Origin: Thermoplasmata archaeon
GTDB taxonomy: Archaea; Thermoplasmatota; Thermoplasmata; SG8-5; JAGLSY01
Assembly: GCA_023137005.1 (NCBI GenBank)
Contig: JAGLQE010000120.1
Coordinates: forward strand, 1 to 6,201
Direction of reading: 5' to 3'
DNA: 6,201 nucleotides
The notes under the pieces are model-generated. The model saw nothing but the letters and a program-made list of their open reading frames with translations, made no database searches and had not been told where the DNA came from. Below are positions 4,698 to 6,201 of the stretch, one piece after another (positions within the stretch are counted from its first letter, which is position 1; the number at the start of each line of letters is the position of its first letter). Position numbers and translations under genes: made by a program.

Positions 4698-5812
4698 GAA
4701 CTGCCTCCTTTTGTTATGATACTTTCGTCGGTCGTGGATATCAATGTACTGCCTCTGAGCACATCTTCAATTTTAGCGCATCCTTTACTCAGAAGCTCAA
4801 TGGCTTCCCTGGTGCGCCCTATTCTATTATACTGGATCGCCTTGACGATCAGGTCTCTCTCATTATCAATGTTTATAGAGAGGTCCTTTGCAAAAATAAG
4901 TAATTCCTTTAGCTCTGCTGCCTTATCTGATAATGCTCTCTTTAATTCCTCTGGATCTTGGAGCTCCAATGCGGATATTTCATCATCATCATCATCATCT
5001 TCTATTTTTTCACTGTCTCCCTTCCCTAGAAGTTCCTTTAGGTGTGATCCCGGATGCTCTTTTTTGGTGTTTTCTATTATTATTTTATCATCATCAGAGC
5101 CTTGCTGGATGCTATCTAAAATATCATTTTCTTCTATGGGTTCATATTCCTCTGATATTCGGATAACTTGATTCAAAGCAGTGCTTGATACTATATGTGA
5201 ATAACATTCCGCAGCATTCAATGGCTCACCTATCTTATTGAAAAGATCGGCTTTGGCCATCCAGGCATTCTTATTATGAGGGTCTATATTAAGTATCTTA
5301 TCAAATGATACCAGAGCCAGGATATATTCTTCCATGTTCAATAGGGTGGAACCGCGGGCATACCACAATTCAATATTATCTGGTGATATCAATAGCTCAC
5401 TATCATAGTGGAGCAGTGCTTTTTTATTGGAATCCTCTTCTGTTTCATTGTCTGCGTCGCTTGATCCTTTCAGTGTTGTCCCACATTCATAACATACTGA
5501 TTCGAAGGTACTGATCACTGTTCCGCAAAGTGGGCATTTGCTCTCATGACCGATAAGCTCTGCTGTAAATTCGGTTGCCCAGATATCTTCAAGATCTTTC
5601 TCACGCAGGCTCGTCTTGATCTCTGCCGCGGATATACGCCCGATCCCATCTATCTTCATAAGTTCGACGACACTGGCTCTCTTGAGTTCTCTCAATGACC
5701 TGTATCCTGCATCGTATAGAATATCTGCTTTTAGCAATCCCACTCCCGGGAGCTTGATGAGTTCTTTCACATCCCTGTCTGCGGATCTTTTATGCCCATT
5801 CCCGCCGATCAT
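4694..5812 (-). CDS. Helix-hairpin-helix, zinc-ribbon and TPR protein between cheA and cheC
   Basis: I do not recognise a named family for this 372-aa protein. Paired helix-hairpin-helix motifs lie at about 18-36 (LIKLPGVGLLKADILYDAG) and 51-69 (with DGIGRI). A short zinc ribbon follows, CPLC at 93-96 and CYEC at 107-110. TPR units follow: 146-180 fits the consensus well (W150, G154, L158, A166, F170, P178), and 181-208 is a second. The region 215-285 is acidic and probably disordered, with six Asp at 272-277. A helical C-terminus (286-352) may hold a further TPR-like hairpin. There is no signal peptide or membrane segment. ATG 5812 has GGGAG 7 nt upstream and overlaps the cheA stop by 4 bp; its own stop overlaps cheC. 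Such motifs suggest binding to DNA, RNA or protein, but the operon position suggests a scaffold or adaptor for the chemotaxis complex. Function is unknown. Confidence 0.88.
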   Translation of the reverse strand: MIGGNGHKRSADRDVKELIKLPGVGLLKADILYDAGYRSLRELKRASVVELMKIDGIGRISAAEIKTSLREKDLEDIWATEFTAELIGHESKCPLCGTVISTFESVCYECGTTLKGSSDADNETEEDSNKKALLHYDSELLISPDNIELWYARGSTLLNMEEYILALVSFDKILNIDPHNKNAWMAKADLFNKIGEPLNAAECYSHIVSSTALNQVIRISEEYEPIEENDILDSIQQGSDDDKIIIENTKKEHPGSHLKELLGKGDSEKIEDDDDDDEISALELQDPEELKRALSDKAAELKELLIFAKDLSINIDNERDLIVKAIQYNRIGRTREAIELLSKGCAKIEDVLRGSTLISTTDESIITKGGSS

Positions 5813-6201
5813 GTGAAAGCTCCCACATCTATTATCATTGCAACCGAGCCGTCTCCGAGAATGGTTGCTCCCGAGAAGTATTTTGACCTTCTCAGTTCGC
5901 CTCCAATGGATTTGACAACTATCTCCTGCTGGCCAATGAAACCGTCAACCACCAATCCGACCTTTGTGTCCATTCCTACGATCACAGCTGAAAGATCATG
6001 GCCATTGTCCTCCTTTCTTCCTCTGAACTCTTCAGTGAGGAAGAAGATCGGCAGGACCTCTTCTCTCAATTTGAACATGCTGGTCCCACTGACCGCGTGG
6101 ATCTCCTCAAGTGGTATCCTGACCGTCTCTACGATGTTCTCCAGTGGGATAGCATACCTTTCCTCATCGATCTCCACCAGCAAGGCCTTGATAATGGCCA
6201 T
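5809..6201 (-). CDS. cheA: Chemotaxis histidine kinase CheA, C-terminal part (cut by window edge)
   Basis: This is the last 130 residues of CheA, covering the CheW-like P5 domain that couples the kinase to receptors and CheW. The text AIIKALLVEI...YAIPLENIVETV at the start, then VGLVVDGFIGQQEIVVKSIG, then FSGATILGDGSVAMIIDV at the end, is the usual ending of CheA rather than of free CheW. The Met codon at the very edge (6199-6201) is probably internal, since CheA normally reads LxLTxAIIKALLV here, so the gene should continue to the right with the P1-P4 domains. A free CheW starting exactly at the edge is the alternative and is less likely. The stop overlaps the next start by 4 bp (ATGA). Phosphotransfer to CheY and CheB is expected, but neither gene is in view. 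Confidence 0.87.
   Translation of the reverse strand: MAIIKALLVEIDEERYAIPLENIVETVRIPLEEIHAVSGTSMFKLREEVLPIFFLTEEFRGRKEDNGHDLSAVIVGMDTKVGLVVDGFIGQQEIVVKSIGGELRRSKYFSGATILGDGSVAMIIDVGAFT

Noticed and set aside
4599..5171. 190-codon plus-strand frame opposite the TPR protein and cheC
   Set aside because: It is Ser/Ile-rich low-complexity text, the antisense shadow of acidic and Asp/Glu-rich codons in the real gene, and it spans two genes with strong family or domain evidence.
5809..6201. Complete stand-alone CheW starting at the window edge
   Set aside because: The segment IIKALLVE...YAIPL and the GQQEIVVKS / GATILGDGSVAMIIDV ending are typical of the CheA P5 domain, and the Met at the edge is probably internal.

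Overview
The window looks archaeal, most likely from an anaerobic, motile euryarchaeon. The evidence is a chemotaxis operon containing cheC and cheD, a DUF2148 ferredoxin-like protein typical of anaerobes, a small winged-helix regulator, purine-rich ribosome binding sites (GGAGG) and AT-rich TATA-like elements. A Thermoplasmatota-like lineage is possible but cannot be settled from this sequence.

Positions 1-444 hold no convincing intact gene. The stretch is unusually rich in inverted repeats: an 11-bp perfect one at 15-55, nested hairpins at 67-153, a C-rich hairpin at 187-206 that resembles the right end of an IS200/IS605-type (TnpB) element, and a 21-pair imperfect hairpin at 318-383. It may be the scar of a mobile element, a structured RNA, or both.

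Positions 472-2956 read rightward. A beta-decarboxylating dehydrogenase of the isocitrate/isopropylmalate family is followed after 2 nt by a WalJ/YycJ-like metallo-beta-lactamase-fold hydrolase, probably in one transcript. A DUF2148 protein follows after a 53-nt gap with its own possible TATA box. Nothing ties these three to chemotaxis.

Positions 3005-6201 read leftward and converge on the first group. In transcription order they are the C-terminal P5 domain of CheA (cut by the window edge), an unusual helix-hairpin-helix/zinc-ribbon/TPR protein, CheC, CheD, a 79-aa protein of unknown function, and an 82-aa winged-helix protein. The first three are joined by 4-bp ATGA stop/start overlaps, and the others are 8, 51 and 14 nt apart, so this is a tight operon. 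CheA is the receptor-coupled histidine kinase, CheC the CheY-P phosphatase and CheD the receptor glutamine deamidase; together they make up an excitation and adaptation module.

The most unusual item is the 372-aa protein between CheA and CheC. It joins domains usually seen in nucleic-acid-binding and scaffold proteins, yet is translationally coupled on both sides to chemotaxis genes. The two small proteins at the end of the operon are the other candidates for undescribed components.
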